Origin: Clostridia bacterium | Lineage (GTDB): Bacteria > Bacillota > Clostridia > Christensenellales > Borkfalkiaceae | Reading direction: 5' to 3' | Length of the DNA: 8,552 bases | Assembly: GCA_900767195.1 (NCBI GenBank) | Contig: CAAFYG010000064.1 | Location: 1 to 8,552, forward strand | Shown: in pieces, positions 1-5,755 of the stretch | Layout: every line of letters starts with the position of its first letter | Numbering within the stretch: the stretch's first letter is position 1 | The notes under the pieces: generated by a model | Told to the model about the DNA's origin: nothing | Seen by the model: the letters and a program-made list of their open reading frames with translations, nothing else | Database searches by the model: none | Made by a program: the position numbers and the translations under genes

Positions 1-40
1 CCCCCCCCCCCCCGGGGGAAGGCTTATATCAATGATTTAT
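1..40 (+). repeat. Truncated copy of the two-hairpin intergenic repeat, cut by the window edge
   Basis: The window opens with 13 C, then 5 G and AAGGCTTATATC. This matches the second hairpin and the AT-rich tail of the repeat copies at 1398-1443 and 1633-1681, where a C-run and a G-run of about six each form a palindrome ending in AAGGCTA. The C-run here is about twice as long as in the other copies and the G-run is one shorter, so the arms do not balance. The first hairpin and the left half are missing because the window starts here. The C-run may be real expansion or an assembly or sequencing artefact at a contig end. Confidence 0.6.
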
Positions 41-67
41 TCTATGCGCCGCTTATAATGCGCGCGA

Positions 68-781
68 TTAAGAAATCACGATTACTTGCGCGTAGCGCAG
101 CACTTTTTCGCCTTTTTTATACCCCTTTAAATACACCTGCTTCACCGTGCCGCTCTCTTCGCCGTTTTCGGCGGGGACTGCCATAATCGCTTCCGCTTCG
201 TCCGCGGAAAACGGCTTGCCCGTAGGATCAATCTCTTCGATCCCTTCGTCCGCCAGCACCTTATCAAAGCTTTTCAGCACCATTTCCAAGCCTTTTTTCG
301 TCTGCTCGTCCGCGCATAAATCCAAAGCGCGCGCAAGATTATCCCCTACGGGGAAAAGCTTTGCCACCACGTCGTTTCTGCCGTCTGCATAGCGCGCCAC
401 AGACTGCTTTTCCGTGCGCCTGCGATAATTTTCGTATTCGGCGGTGACGGCGTACCACTTGCGCTTATTCTCTTCCGCTTCCTTTTTCAGCGCGTCGATT
501 TCGGCGAAAAGTTTCTTTTTCTTTTCGCATTTCTCGCCTTTTTCGTTTTTCATATCTTCGTCTTTCATCTCTGCGTTCGCGTCAGCGTTCGCGCACTTTT
601 CGTGCTTTTCGCATTTCCCGTTCTGTTTTTCGCCGCAGCACGATTTTTCTTCTTTTTCTTCGCCCTGCGCGGTTTCGCATACGAGTTCTTCTTCGTTTTC
701 GTTGTTTCCGCGTTTTTCACCGCCGTTTTTATCGCAGCAACCGCAGTTTTTCTTTTCTTCCTGTTTGAATTCTTCCGACAT
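68..781 (-). CDS. grpE: GrpE co-chaperone (nucleotide exchange factor for DnaK) with a Cys-rich N-terminal extension
   Basis: GrpE is a cytoplasmic dimer that releases ADP from DnaK and restarts its folding cycle. The ORF reaches 814, but I place the start at the ATG ending at 781: AAAAAGGCGG lies 6 bases upstream of it, whereas the ATG at 814 has no ribosome binding site. That gives 237 residues. Residues 1-88 are a low-complexity Lys/Glu/Asn region with nine cysteines (13, 15, 16, 35, 48, 49, 57, 63, 85), including CGCC and SCC clusters. Residues 89-129 form the long helix with the family signature ENYRRRTEKQ. The motif DNLARALD follows, and the beta domain spans about 179-237 (IDPTGKPF, VKQVYLKGY, QVIVIS). 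The core is normal; the extension is longer and more Cys-rich than the acidic tail common in GrpE. No hrcA precedes it and no CIRCE element is visible upstream. dnaK would lie beyond position 1 if present. Confidence 0.93.
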   Translation of the reverse strand: MSEEFKQEEKKNCGCCDKNGGEKRGNNENEEELVCETAQGEEKEEKSCCGEKQNGKCEKHEKCANADANAEMKDEDMKNEKGEKCEKKKKLFAEIDALKKEAEENKRKWYAVTAEYENYRRRTEKQSVARYADGRNDVVAKLFPVGDNLARALDLCADEQTKKGLEMVLKSFDKVLADEGIEEIDPTGKPFSADEAEAIMAVPAENGEESGTVKQVYLKGYKKGEKVLRYAQVIVIS

Positions 782-814
782 ATCTATCCGCCTTTTTACG
801 CCGTTTTTCGGCAT

Positions 815-850
815 AATATAATGTAATATATTATTTATAATGCAAATTGC
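815..850 (-). promoter_or_regulatory. AT-rich putative promoter region of grpE
   Basis: The short gap between yhbY and grpE is almost pure A/T on the grpE side. On the minus strand it reads TTGCAT followed by overlapping TATA-like hexamers (ATTATA at 17-base spacing, TATATT at 19). Several -10 placements are possible, so I cannot fix one. The CIRCE inverted repeat (TTAGCACTC and its complement), the usual HrcA operator of grpE operons in Bacillota, is absent. Confidence 0.35.
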
Positions 851-856
851 CGAAAA

Positions 857-878
857 TTAAACGCAAAACGCCGTTTAA
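857..878 (-). terminator. Weak stem-loop overlapping the yhbY stop codon
   Basis: The 7-base arms TTAAACG and CGTTTAA enclose 8 bases, and on the minus strand TTTTC follows shortly after. The left arm includes the yhbY stop codon. The stem is A/T-rich and the T-run is short, so this is at most a weak or partial terminator between yhbY and grpE. Confidence 0.3.
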
Positions 879-1183
879 AATTCCAGGTGGATAAACCCGT
901 CGCGCGAGGAACGGCGATAAAAAATCGCCTTTCTGCCGATCACCGCCACGGGAATCGCGCCGAGAAGATCGGCTACGTTTTCGGCAAGATTCAGCGCGTC
1001 GTCGTCCGCCGTTTCGAGAATGTTGACTTTGATCAGCTCGCGCGCTTCGAGCGCGTTCGAAAGCGTTTTTAAAAGATTATCGGTGACGCCGCCCTTGCCG
1101 ATCTGCGCGATCGGCGAAATCGTGGATGCCATCGATTTCATTTTGCTTCTTTGTTTGCTTGTAATGGTTTCTCTTGTAATCAT
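875..1183 (-). CDS. yhbY: YhbY-family (CRM domain) RNA-binding protein, ribosome assembly
   Basis: This 102-residue protein is the usual length for single-domain CRM/YhbY proteins, which bind pre-ribosomal particles and help large-subunit assembly. Family marks are TSKQR near the N-terminus (residues 8-12), the QIGKGGVTDNL loop (27-37, GKGG at 29-32), ALEARELIKV (44-53), and IGRKAIFYR (82-90). The ATG at 1183 keeps the usual short lead before TSKQR. Upstream is AAAGGA, at a rather long spacing of about 11 bases. Obg lies upstream on the same strand, an adjacency common in Bacillota, but here the two are split by 626 bases holding repeats. I see no clear promoter directly upstream, so read-through from obg or a promoter inside the repeats is possible. 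Confidence 0.93.
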   Translation of the reverse strand: MITRETITSKQRSKMKSMASTISPIAQIGKGGVTDNLLKTLSNALEARELIKVNILETADDDALNLAENVADLLGAIPVAVIGRKAIFYRRSSRDGFIHLEF

Positions 1184-1235
1184 ATTGTTGTTTTTCCTTT
1201 GTTTGTTGAAAAAAGTTGATTTTTGTTTTCTGACT

Positions 1236-1442
1236 GCCCCTTGATTGAAAATTTCTGACGGAAAATTTCAATCAAAAATGGGTTGCGCATAAAATGCTAC
1301 GCCCCTTGATTCTCTGAAATTTCTATTGCAAATTTCTGAGGGGAAAATTTCTGATAGAAAACAAGTTGCGCCCCTCATTCGTCGCCGTTCAGCGACACCT
1401 TCCCCCCGGGGGGAAGGCTAAAATCATTGCCTTATTTTCAAA
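1236..1442 (+). repeat. Two-hairpin intergenic repeat, copy 1 (composite, with a duplicated left half)
   Basis: The copy starts GCCCCTTGATTG and contains a near-perfect inverted repeat (arms 1241-1255 and 1261-1275, 14 of 15 pairing, 5-base loop). A second left half starts at 1302 (CCCCTTGATTCTC). CCCCTCAT then leads into hairpin 1 (1381-1396, arms GTCGC/GCGAC) and hairpin 2 (1398-1417, a perfect 20-base palindrome of two 10-base arms). An AT-rich tail (GGCTAAAATCATTGCC) runs to about 1442. A small inner palindrome (GCATAAAATGC) sits at about 1287-1297. There is no ORF of note inside. It looks like a REP- or MITE-like non-coding element. Confidence 0.8.
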
Positions 1443-1560
1443 GGCTTCCCCTTGGGGGGAAGCTCTGCCCGCAGGGCGGTGATGAGGGGCGCAGCATATT
1501 ATGCGTAGCCCATTTTTGATTTTCTGAATATTTTGGAAAAATTTCAGAAAAACAAGGGGC
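1443..1560 (-). repeat. Two-hairpin intergenic repeat, copy 2 (inverted)
   Basis: This is the same element as copy 1 in the opposite orientation. Read on the minus strand, it starts GCCCCTTG, has the A/T stem with AAAATCAAAAATGGGC, then CTACGCATAATATGCTGCG, then CCCCTCATC. Hairpin 1 has the core GCCCTGCGGGC (1467-1477). Hairpin 2 has arms GCTTCCCC and GGGGAAGC with extra central bases (1444-1463). It directly abuts copy 1, so the two form a convergent pair. Confidence 0.8.
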
Positions 1561-1585
1561 TGTTCCATATACGATATAGTTTTTT

Positions 1586-1681
1586 ATAGCAGAAAACAAG
1601 CTACGCCCCTCATCCGTCGCCGTTCGGCGACACCTTTCCCCACGGGGGGAAGGCTATATTATTGCATTATTTTAAAGCTCG
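1586..1681 (+). repeat. Two-hairpin intergenic repeat, copy 3 (right half only)
   Basis: The copy begins at GCAGAAAACAAGCTACG, the same join seen inside copy 1. It continues with CCCCTCATCC, a perfect hairpin 1 (1616-1631, GTCGCC/GGCGAC around GTTC), and hairpin 2 (1633-1653, with one imperfect pair). The tail GGCTATATTATTGCATTATTTT closely matches that of copy 1. The left A/T stem is missing or replaced by the unrelated stretch 1561-1585. Confidence 0.75.
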
Positions 1682-1734
1682 AAGTCGAACGCGTTTCAAA
1701 GCAAGCAAGACAAGAAGCGTGCGGATTTCGCGCC

Positions 1735-1796
1735 GCGATTTTACAAATCGTAAATGAGCAAGGGCGCACGCAAATGAAGCCGCAAGATGCGCTATT
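1735..1796 (+). repeat. 62-bp repeat downstream of obg (copy A)
   Basis: By eye, 55 of 62 bases match 7148-7209. Shared core segments include CGTAAATGAGCAA, GGCGCACGCA, ATGAAGCCGCAA and ATGCGC. Both copies end 13-14 bases beyond the stop codon of the upstream minus-strand gene (obg here, murF at the other site). Looser similarity continues into the stop codons. In this copy the left end also forms a perfect small inverted repeat, CGATTT-TAC-AAATCG (1736-1750). Strand is given for comparison only; the element has no clear direction. Confidence 0.75.
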
Positions 1797-1809
1797 TACG
1801 AATACGTAT

Positions 1810-3090
1810 TTATTCGACGAAATCAAACTCCACATCGCCGATAGACACCGTATCGCCTTCCTTACACCCCGCCGCTTTCAATGCGGAAATCACGCCGCGA
1901 AGCCGAAGCACCTTCTGAAAATACTGCATCGAATCGGGGTTGTTCAGCACCACGTTGCGGCAAAGCATATCGATAAGCCCGCCGATCACAACGTACGCGC
2001 CGTTTTCGTCGCGCACGATCTCGTACGTAAGATCGCCGCCCGAGGCGTATTCGAAATCTTCCTCCACAGGCACGGGCTGCACGGGCGGCAACGTTTTCAA
2101 AATCTCGAAAATGCCCGAAATCAACGCTTCCGTGCCTTCGCCCGATACCGCCGTGATCGGATAAATTTTGTACTTTCTGCCGAATTTTTTCTTAAACGCC
2201 GCAAGGTTTTCTTTCGCGCCCGGCACGTCGCACTTGTTGCACGCCACCACCTGCGTAAGCCCCGCAAGCTTCTCGCTGTACTCTTTGAGTTCCGCGTTGA
2301 TCTGATTGAAATCTTCGATCGGATCGCGTCCTTCGCTCCCCGAAATATCCACCACGTGGCAAAGCATGCGCGTGCGCTCGATATGCTTTAAAAAGTCATG
2401 CCCGAGTCCCGCGCCCTGCGCCGCGCCTTCGATCAGCCCCGGAATATCCGCCGCCACAAACGTATCGTCGTAGTAGCGCACCACCCCCAGATTGGGCGAA
2501 AGCGTGGTGAAATGATAGTTCGCGATTTTCGGCTTCGCCGCCGAAATTTTGGAAAGCAAGGTGCTTTTGCCCACGTTCGGAAAGCCGACAAGCCCTACGT
2601 CCGCAATGACTTTCATTTCTAAAATCACGGTGTGCGGAAAGGCGCGCTCGCCCTTTTGCGCGAAGTTGGGGGCGTGCCGCCGCGCCGTGGTGAAGCGAAC
2701 GTTCCCCTTGCCGCCGTTGCCGCCGCGGGCGATTAAAATCTTCTCGCCATCGGAAAACACGTCGCAAACCACCTTGCCCGTTTCGCCGTCTTTCACGAGC
2801 GTGCCGAGCGGAACGGCAATTTCCACGTCTGCGCCGCCCTTGCCGCTGCAACGGTTTGTGCCGCCGCGCTCGCCGTTGCCCGCTTCGAATTTCGATTTGA
2901 AACGGAACGAGAACAAATCGGTCATATCCTTATCGCCCACGAAGTAGATATCGCCGCCCTTGCCGCCGTCGCCGCCGTCCGGGCCGCACGCGGGTTTGCC
3001 TTTGAAGGCCTTGAAGGAATTCATGCCGTCGCCGCCGTCGCCCGCTTTGATTGTGATTTTCACCTTATCGGTGAACATACCGGTTGCCAT
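1810..3090 (-). CDS. obg: Obg GTPase (ribosome assembly and stress-related GTPase)
   Basis: This cytoplasmic GTPase binds the 50S subunit and acts in its late assembly. The protein is 426 residues and has all three Obg parts. The Gly-rich Obg fold (about 1-158) has repeated GDGG/GGDGGKGGD motifs. The G domain carries G1 GFPNVGKS (169-176), FTTLSPNLG (194-202), G3 DIPGLIEGA (215-223), G4 NKCD (285-288) and G5 TAVSGEG (313-319). The C-terminal OCT domain covers about 345-426. The ATG at 3090 has GGAG 7 bases upstream, while the inner ATG at residue 5, where many homologues begin, has none. A loop normally written FRREKYVPKGGP in homologues is AFKGKPACGP here. YhbY follows on the same strand. 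A strong promoter and an inverted repeat lie upstream (separate entries). Confidence 0.97.
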   Translation of the reverse strand: MATGMFTDKVKITIKAGDGGDGMNSFKAFKGKPACGPDGGDGGKGGDIYFVGDKDMTDLFSFRFKSKFEAGNGERGGTNRCSGKGGADVEIAVPLGTLVKDGETGKVVCDVFSDGEKILIARGGNGGKGNVRFTTARRHAPNFAQKGERAFPHTVILEMKVIADVGLVGFPNVGKSTLLSKISAAKPKIANYHFTTLSPNLGVVRYYDDTFVAADIPGLIEGAAQGAGLGHDFLKHIERTRMLCHVVDISGSEGRDPIEDFNQINAELKEYSEKLAGLTQVVACNKCDVPGAKENLAAFKKKFGRKYKIYPITAVSGEGTEALISGIFEILKTLPPVQPVPVEEDFEYASGGDLTYEIVRDENGAYVVIGGLIDMLCRNVVLNNPDSMQYFQKVLRLRGVISALKAAGCKEGDTVSIGDVEFDFVE

Positions 3091-3123
3091 AAAAATTCTC
3101 CGTGATTTTCAGCCTTATAAAAT

Positions 3124-3180
3124 AATTCGGGTTGCTTCGTGCGCCGCGATTTCTTCGCGCCCGAACATTCAACCCGAATT
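3124..3180 (-). promoter_or_regulatory. 11-bp perfect inverted repeat in the obg promoter and leader
   Basis: Arms AATTCGGGTTG (3124-3134) and CAACCCGAATT (3170-3180) match perfectly across 35 bases. Inside them, on the minus strand, CGCG-AAGAAAT-CGCG and flanking TTCG/CGAA could pair further. The upstream arm covers the predicted transcription start of obg, about -5 to +6. It could therefore be a paired operator for a DNA-binding regulator, or, if transcription starts slightly earlier, a folded 5' leader RNA. It does not match any riboswitch I can recognise. Confidence 0.6.
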
Positions 3181-3181
3181 T

Positions 3182-3210
3182 ATTATACCCGTTTTCCGCA
3201 AGAAAAGCAA
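3182..3210 (-). promoter_or_regulatory. Sigma-A-type promoter of obg
   Basis: On the minus strand, TTGCTT (3205-3210) and a perfect TATAAT (3182-3187) are separated by 17 bases. Transcription should start near 3175, giving a leader of about 85 bases before the obg ATG at 3090. This is the clearest promoter in the window and suggests that obg is transcribed independently of the kinase gene upstream. Confidence 0.75.
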
Positions 3211-3280
3211 GTAAAAATCATAATGCTACGCATTAAATTTATTTTAAGACGCTTCAAATAGGCTTTGTGCTATTTCTGCC

Positions 3281-3412
3281 GCCCCTTGATTTTCAAAAAT
3301 TCCTTCCGGAATATTCAGAAAATCAAAAATGGGCTACGCCCCTCATCAGTCAACTTCGTTGACAGCTTCCCCCCGGGGGGAAGCCTATACAAAAGGTGCT
3401 TATTTTTAAACT
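3281..3412 (+). repeat. Two-hairpin intergenic repeat, copy 4 (most complete)
   Basis: The copy starts GCCCCTTGATTTTC. The 9-base arms TTGATTTTC (3286-3294) and GAAAATCAA (3318-3326) enclose an inner stem ATTCC-TTCC-GGAAT (3299-3312). AAAATGGGCTACG and CCCCTCATC follow. Hairpin 1 is GTCAAC-TTC-GTTGAC (3349-3363). Hairpin 2 is a perfect palindrome of two 10-base arms, GCTTCCCCCC and its complement (3365-3384). The AT-rich tail GCTTATTTTTAAA ends next to the stop codon of the histidine kinase. It may protect or end the kinase transcript, but there is no T-run directly after the stem on the minus strand. Confidence 0.8.
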
Positions 3413-3416
3413 GTAC

Positions 3417-4877
3417 TTACAGCAGCGGGAAAAGCACGTAAAATTCGCAGCCTTTGCCTACTTCCGAACGCACGCCGTACTTAAATTCATGCTTATCCAG
3501 CACCGTTTTCACTATCGAAAGACCGAGTCCCGAGCCTTTCACGGGGCGTTTGTGCGCTTCTTTCGAGCGATAGTATCTGTTCCAGATATCGTGCAGTTCT
3601 TCGGGTTTCATCCCCGCGCCCGTATCTTTCACCGAAAGCAGAATTTCGCCGCCTTCGCGCCGGAGCGTTACGATCACGCGCTTGTCTTCGCCCGTGTAAT
3701 TCACCGCGTTGCCCACGAGATTATAGATCACCTGACCGATTTTCACCCGATCCGCTTCGGTGTATAAGCCGCGCTCGACGTGCGTTTCGAATTTATATCC
3801 CTGCGTTTCCGCGAGATAGCCGAATTTTTCAAGCACCTGCGCCGTGAACGCCGATAAATCGAACGATTCTTTTTTCAGCTCGTTTACGCCGGAAGAAATT
3901 TTCGATAAATCGAGTACGTCCGTCACCAGCTCCGTCAACCGATCCGCTTCGTCGATGATCACCTGCGCGTGCTTTTCTCTCTTCACGGGATCATTCCCCG
4001 AAATTTCCTGTATCATCGCGGCATACGCCTTGATCATCGTGAGCGGCGTTTTGAAATCGTGCGATACGTTCGCGATCAGCTCTTTTTGCATCGCGTCCGC
4101 TTTGAAAAGCTCGTCGCGCGCGTAATTCAATGTGTTCGCGAGCGCGTCGGTTTCTGCCCCGTAAGAAGATTTCACCCGAAAATCCACCGAGAAATCGCCT
4201 GCCGCCAGTCGTTTGGTTTTTTCCGTCATTTCCAGAAGCGGTTTCACCAGAAAGCCGGATACCGTGGCGGAAAGCACAAACGCCAACACCAGCACAAACG
4301 CCGCGATCAGCACCATTCTGCCGTTCATCTGCCGCATCAGTTGTTTGTTTACGTCCATCTTGCGGCTCACGAAAAGATACCCGTCTTCCGTCGCGCACAC
4401 GTATACGCCTTCCGAATCCGTTTTCACCGTGCCGTTCATCGCCGATTCTTTTTTCAGCCGCGCAATCAGCTCTTTCGCCGCTTCACGCGCGTTATCGCCC
4501 AGAATATCGCTGCCGGAAACGGGATAAATCACGTCCGCATTTTCGCTGAGCATCGCGGCGCACACATTGTGTTTCATCGAAATCGTGCGAAAAAACAGGC
4601 TGACATCCTCGCTTTCGCCCGGCTTATCCGCACGGAGTTTGTACTCGGCGTATTCTTTCCGCACGAGTTCGCCCACGGAAAACGTTTCTTCCATCGCCGA
4701 GCTTTCGTAAGACTGCAGCAAAGATACGCTCTGCGATATCGAAAACAGCAGAACGATCAATAAGGAAAAAGCCGTGAACACCGTCCACAGCACGAAATAT
4801 ATACTCGTTTTTTCCTTGCCCGCCTTATGGGGCTTTTTCGGCGTTTTTTTCGCCTGTTTCGTATTCGTTTCCGACAT
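3417..4877 (-). CDS. Membrane sensor histidine kinase of a two-component system
   Basis: The 486-residue protein is a classic membrane histidine kinase. Residues 1-25 form a Lys-rich cytoplasmic tail. Transmembrane helix 1 is about 27-50, an extracytoplasmic sensor region of about 135 residues follows (cysteines at 106 and 161), and helix 2 is about 188-211. HAMP covers about 209-262 (VKPLLEMTEKTKRLAAGDF). The HisKA domain has H-box VSHDFKTPL with phospho-acceptor His273. The ATPase domain shows N-box NLVGNAVNY (386-394), G1 DTGAGM (418-423) and G2 GSGLGLS (448-454), so all catalytic boxes are intact. The sensor region matches no ligand-binding family I can name. It lies 92 bases after the response regulator, and its ribosome binding site is weak (GCGGGAA close to the ATG), so its yield may be lower than that of the regulator. 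Homologues are often annotated PhoR- or VanS-like; I would not assign a signal. Confidence 0.95.
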   Translation of the reverse strand: MSETNTKQAKKTPKKPHKAGKEKTSIYFVLWTVFTAFSLLIVLLFSISQSVSLLQSYESSAMEETFSVGELVRKEYAEYKLRADKPGESEDVSLFFRTISMKHNVCAAMLSENADVIYPVSGSDILGDNAREAAKELIARLKKESAMNGTVKTDSEGVYVCATEDGYLFVSRKMDVNKQLMRQMNGRMVLIAAFVLVLAFVLSATVSGFLVKPLLEMTEKTKRLAAGDFSVDFRVKSSYGAETDALANTLNYARDELFKADAMQKELIANVSHDFKTPLTMIKAYAAMIQEISGNDPVKREKHAQVIIDEADRLTELVTDVLDLSKISSGVNELKKESFDLSAFTAQVLEKFGYLAETQGYKFETHVERGLYTEADRVKIGQVIYNLVGNAVNYTGEDKRVIVTLRREGGEILLSVKDTGAGMKPEELHDIWNRYYRSKEAHKRPVKGSGLGLSIVKTVLDKHEFKYGVRSEVGKGCEFYVLFPLL

Positions 4878-4893
4878 TTCCCGCTACCCGCGC

Positions 4894-4919
4894 GCCGCTT
4901 TTTATCAAGCGGCTTTTTT
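4894..4919 (+). terminator. Intrinsic-terminator-like hairpin on the plus strand between regulator and kinase genes
   Basis: A 7-base perfect stem, GCCGCTT (4894-4900) and AAGCGGC (4907-4913), with a 6-base loop, is followed directly by TTTTTT on the plus strand. In that direction it has the form of a rho-independent terminator, yet I accept no plus-strand gene here. In the minus-strand mRNA it is a stem preceded by an A-run, 17 bases upstream of the kinase start. There it could reduce or protect rather than terminate. Confidence 0.5.
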
Positions 4920-4969
4920 AAACCGCTTTGTTTTTACTCTTTCGCCGCTCTATCCGTATTTTTTTCGCT

Positions 4970-5650
4970 TTACTCTCCGTCCGCTTCGAATTTATACCCC
5001 AAACCGCGCAGCGTTACGATAAATTTACGGTATTGTTTCAGATTTCCGCGCAGCATTTTCACGTGCGTATCCACCGTGCGATCGTCGCCGTAGAAATCGA
5101 ATCCCCAAACGTCGTATAAAAGCTTCTCGCGCGTTAACGCCAACCCCTGATTGCGCACGAAGTAAAACAAAAGCTCGTATTCTTTCGGCGTAAGCACGGC
5201 TTTTTCGCCGTCTACGTACACGTTTCTGCCCGCCATATCGATTTCCAGACCTTCGAATCTGATCACGCGGCTTTCGTCCTGCTTCTGTTTCGCCGCCTTA
5301 CGCTTCGTAACGGCATTGATACGCGCCATCACCTCTTTCGGCGAGAACGGCTTCGTAACGTAATCGTCTACGCCGATCTCGAACGCAAAAAGTTTATCGT
5401 ATTCTTCGCCGCGCGCGGAAAGCATAATCACCGGCACGTCCTTTTCTTTTCGAATCTCTTTCACCGCCGAAAAACCGTCTAATTTCGGCATCATCACGTC
5501 CATTAAAATCAGATCGTAATCGTTTTCGCGGCACATTTTCACGGCTTCCATGCCGTCTGCGGCTTCATCCGCCTGGTTTCCCTCAAACTCAATGTATTCG
5601 CGCAGCACCCCGCGGATCATTTCTTCATCGTCTACTATCAGAATCTTCAT
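4970..5650 (-). CDS. OmpR/PhoB-family response regulator
   Basis: This 226-residue DNA-binding response regulator is the partner of the kinase just downstream. The receiver domain (about 1-118) has the acidic pair D7/D8, phospho-acceptor D51 in LILMDVMMP, S78 at the switch position, and K100 in TKPFSP. The winged-helix output domain (about 128-223) shows LTPKEYELLFYF, REKLLYDVWG and RTVDTHVKMLRGNL. It ends in RGLGYKFE, the typical end of the family. Length and all key residues are normal. The ATG at 5650 is supported by GGAGG 8 bases upstream. The 213-base region ahead holds a -10 box, a palindrome and tandem repeats that may include its own binding site. The target genes are unknown; the neighbouring ddl and murF genes make cell-envelope control plausible but not shown. 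Confidence 0.96.
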   Translation of the reverse strand: MKILIVDDEEMIRGVLREYIEFEGNQADEAADGMEAVKMCRENDYDLILMDVMMPKLDGFSAVKEIRKEKDVPVIMLSARGEEYDKLFAFEIGVDDYVTKPFSPKEVMARINAVTKRKAAKQKQDESRVIRFEGLEIDMAGRNVYVDGEKAVLTPKEYELLFYFVRNQGLALTREKLLYDVWGFDFYGDDRTVDTHVKMLRGNLKQYRKFIVTLRGLGYKFEADGE

Positions 5651-5715
5651 TCGTTCACCCTCCGAGCGTTGTGTTTTTCGCCGAAGCCGACTCTCACGCC
5701 GGTTTCAACGATTTA

Positions 5716-5744
5716 ATTATAAACACATTTATCGCAAATCGTAA
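5716..5744 (-). promoter_or_regulatory. Putative promoter of the two-component operon
   Basis: On the minus strand, a perfect TATAAT (5716-5721) lies 17 bases after TTACGA (5739-5744), a weak -35. A start near 5709 would give a leader of about 59 bases before the regulator ATG. A poor -35 beside a good -10 is common in promoters that need an activator, which fits the possible binding sites just upstream. Confidence 0.6.
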
Positions 5745-5755
5745 CACTTTGCGGT

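Noticed and set aside
44..70. A third copy of the 62-bp 3'-end repeat next to the grpE stop codon
   Set aside because: Only ATGCGCC and a few bases near the stop match; too little to separate from chance.
782..814. GrpE starting 11 codons earlier at the ATG at 814
   Set aside because: No Shine-Dalgarno sequence precedes it and it sits in the A/T-rich promoter-like stretch, while the ATG at 781 has AAGGCGG at 6 bases.
1236..1681. A CRISPR array
   Set aside because: The copies differ in length and orientation, lack regular spacers, and no cas gene is near.
1676..1809. A tRNA or other structured RNA gene downstream of obg
   Set aside because: No cloverleaf, T-loop sequence or CCA end can be laid out; only the 62-bp repeat is recognisable.
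1774..2391. A 205-codon plus-strand ORF
   Set aside because: It lies antisense to the clear obg coding sequence, is rich in His and Arg as expected of a shadow frame, and has no recognisable domain.
3969..4763. A 264-codon plus-strand ORF
   Set aside because: It is antisense to the histidine kinase, His/Arg-rich, with no family likeness; a shadow of the real gene.
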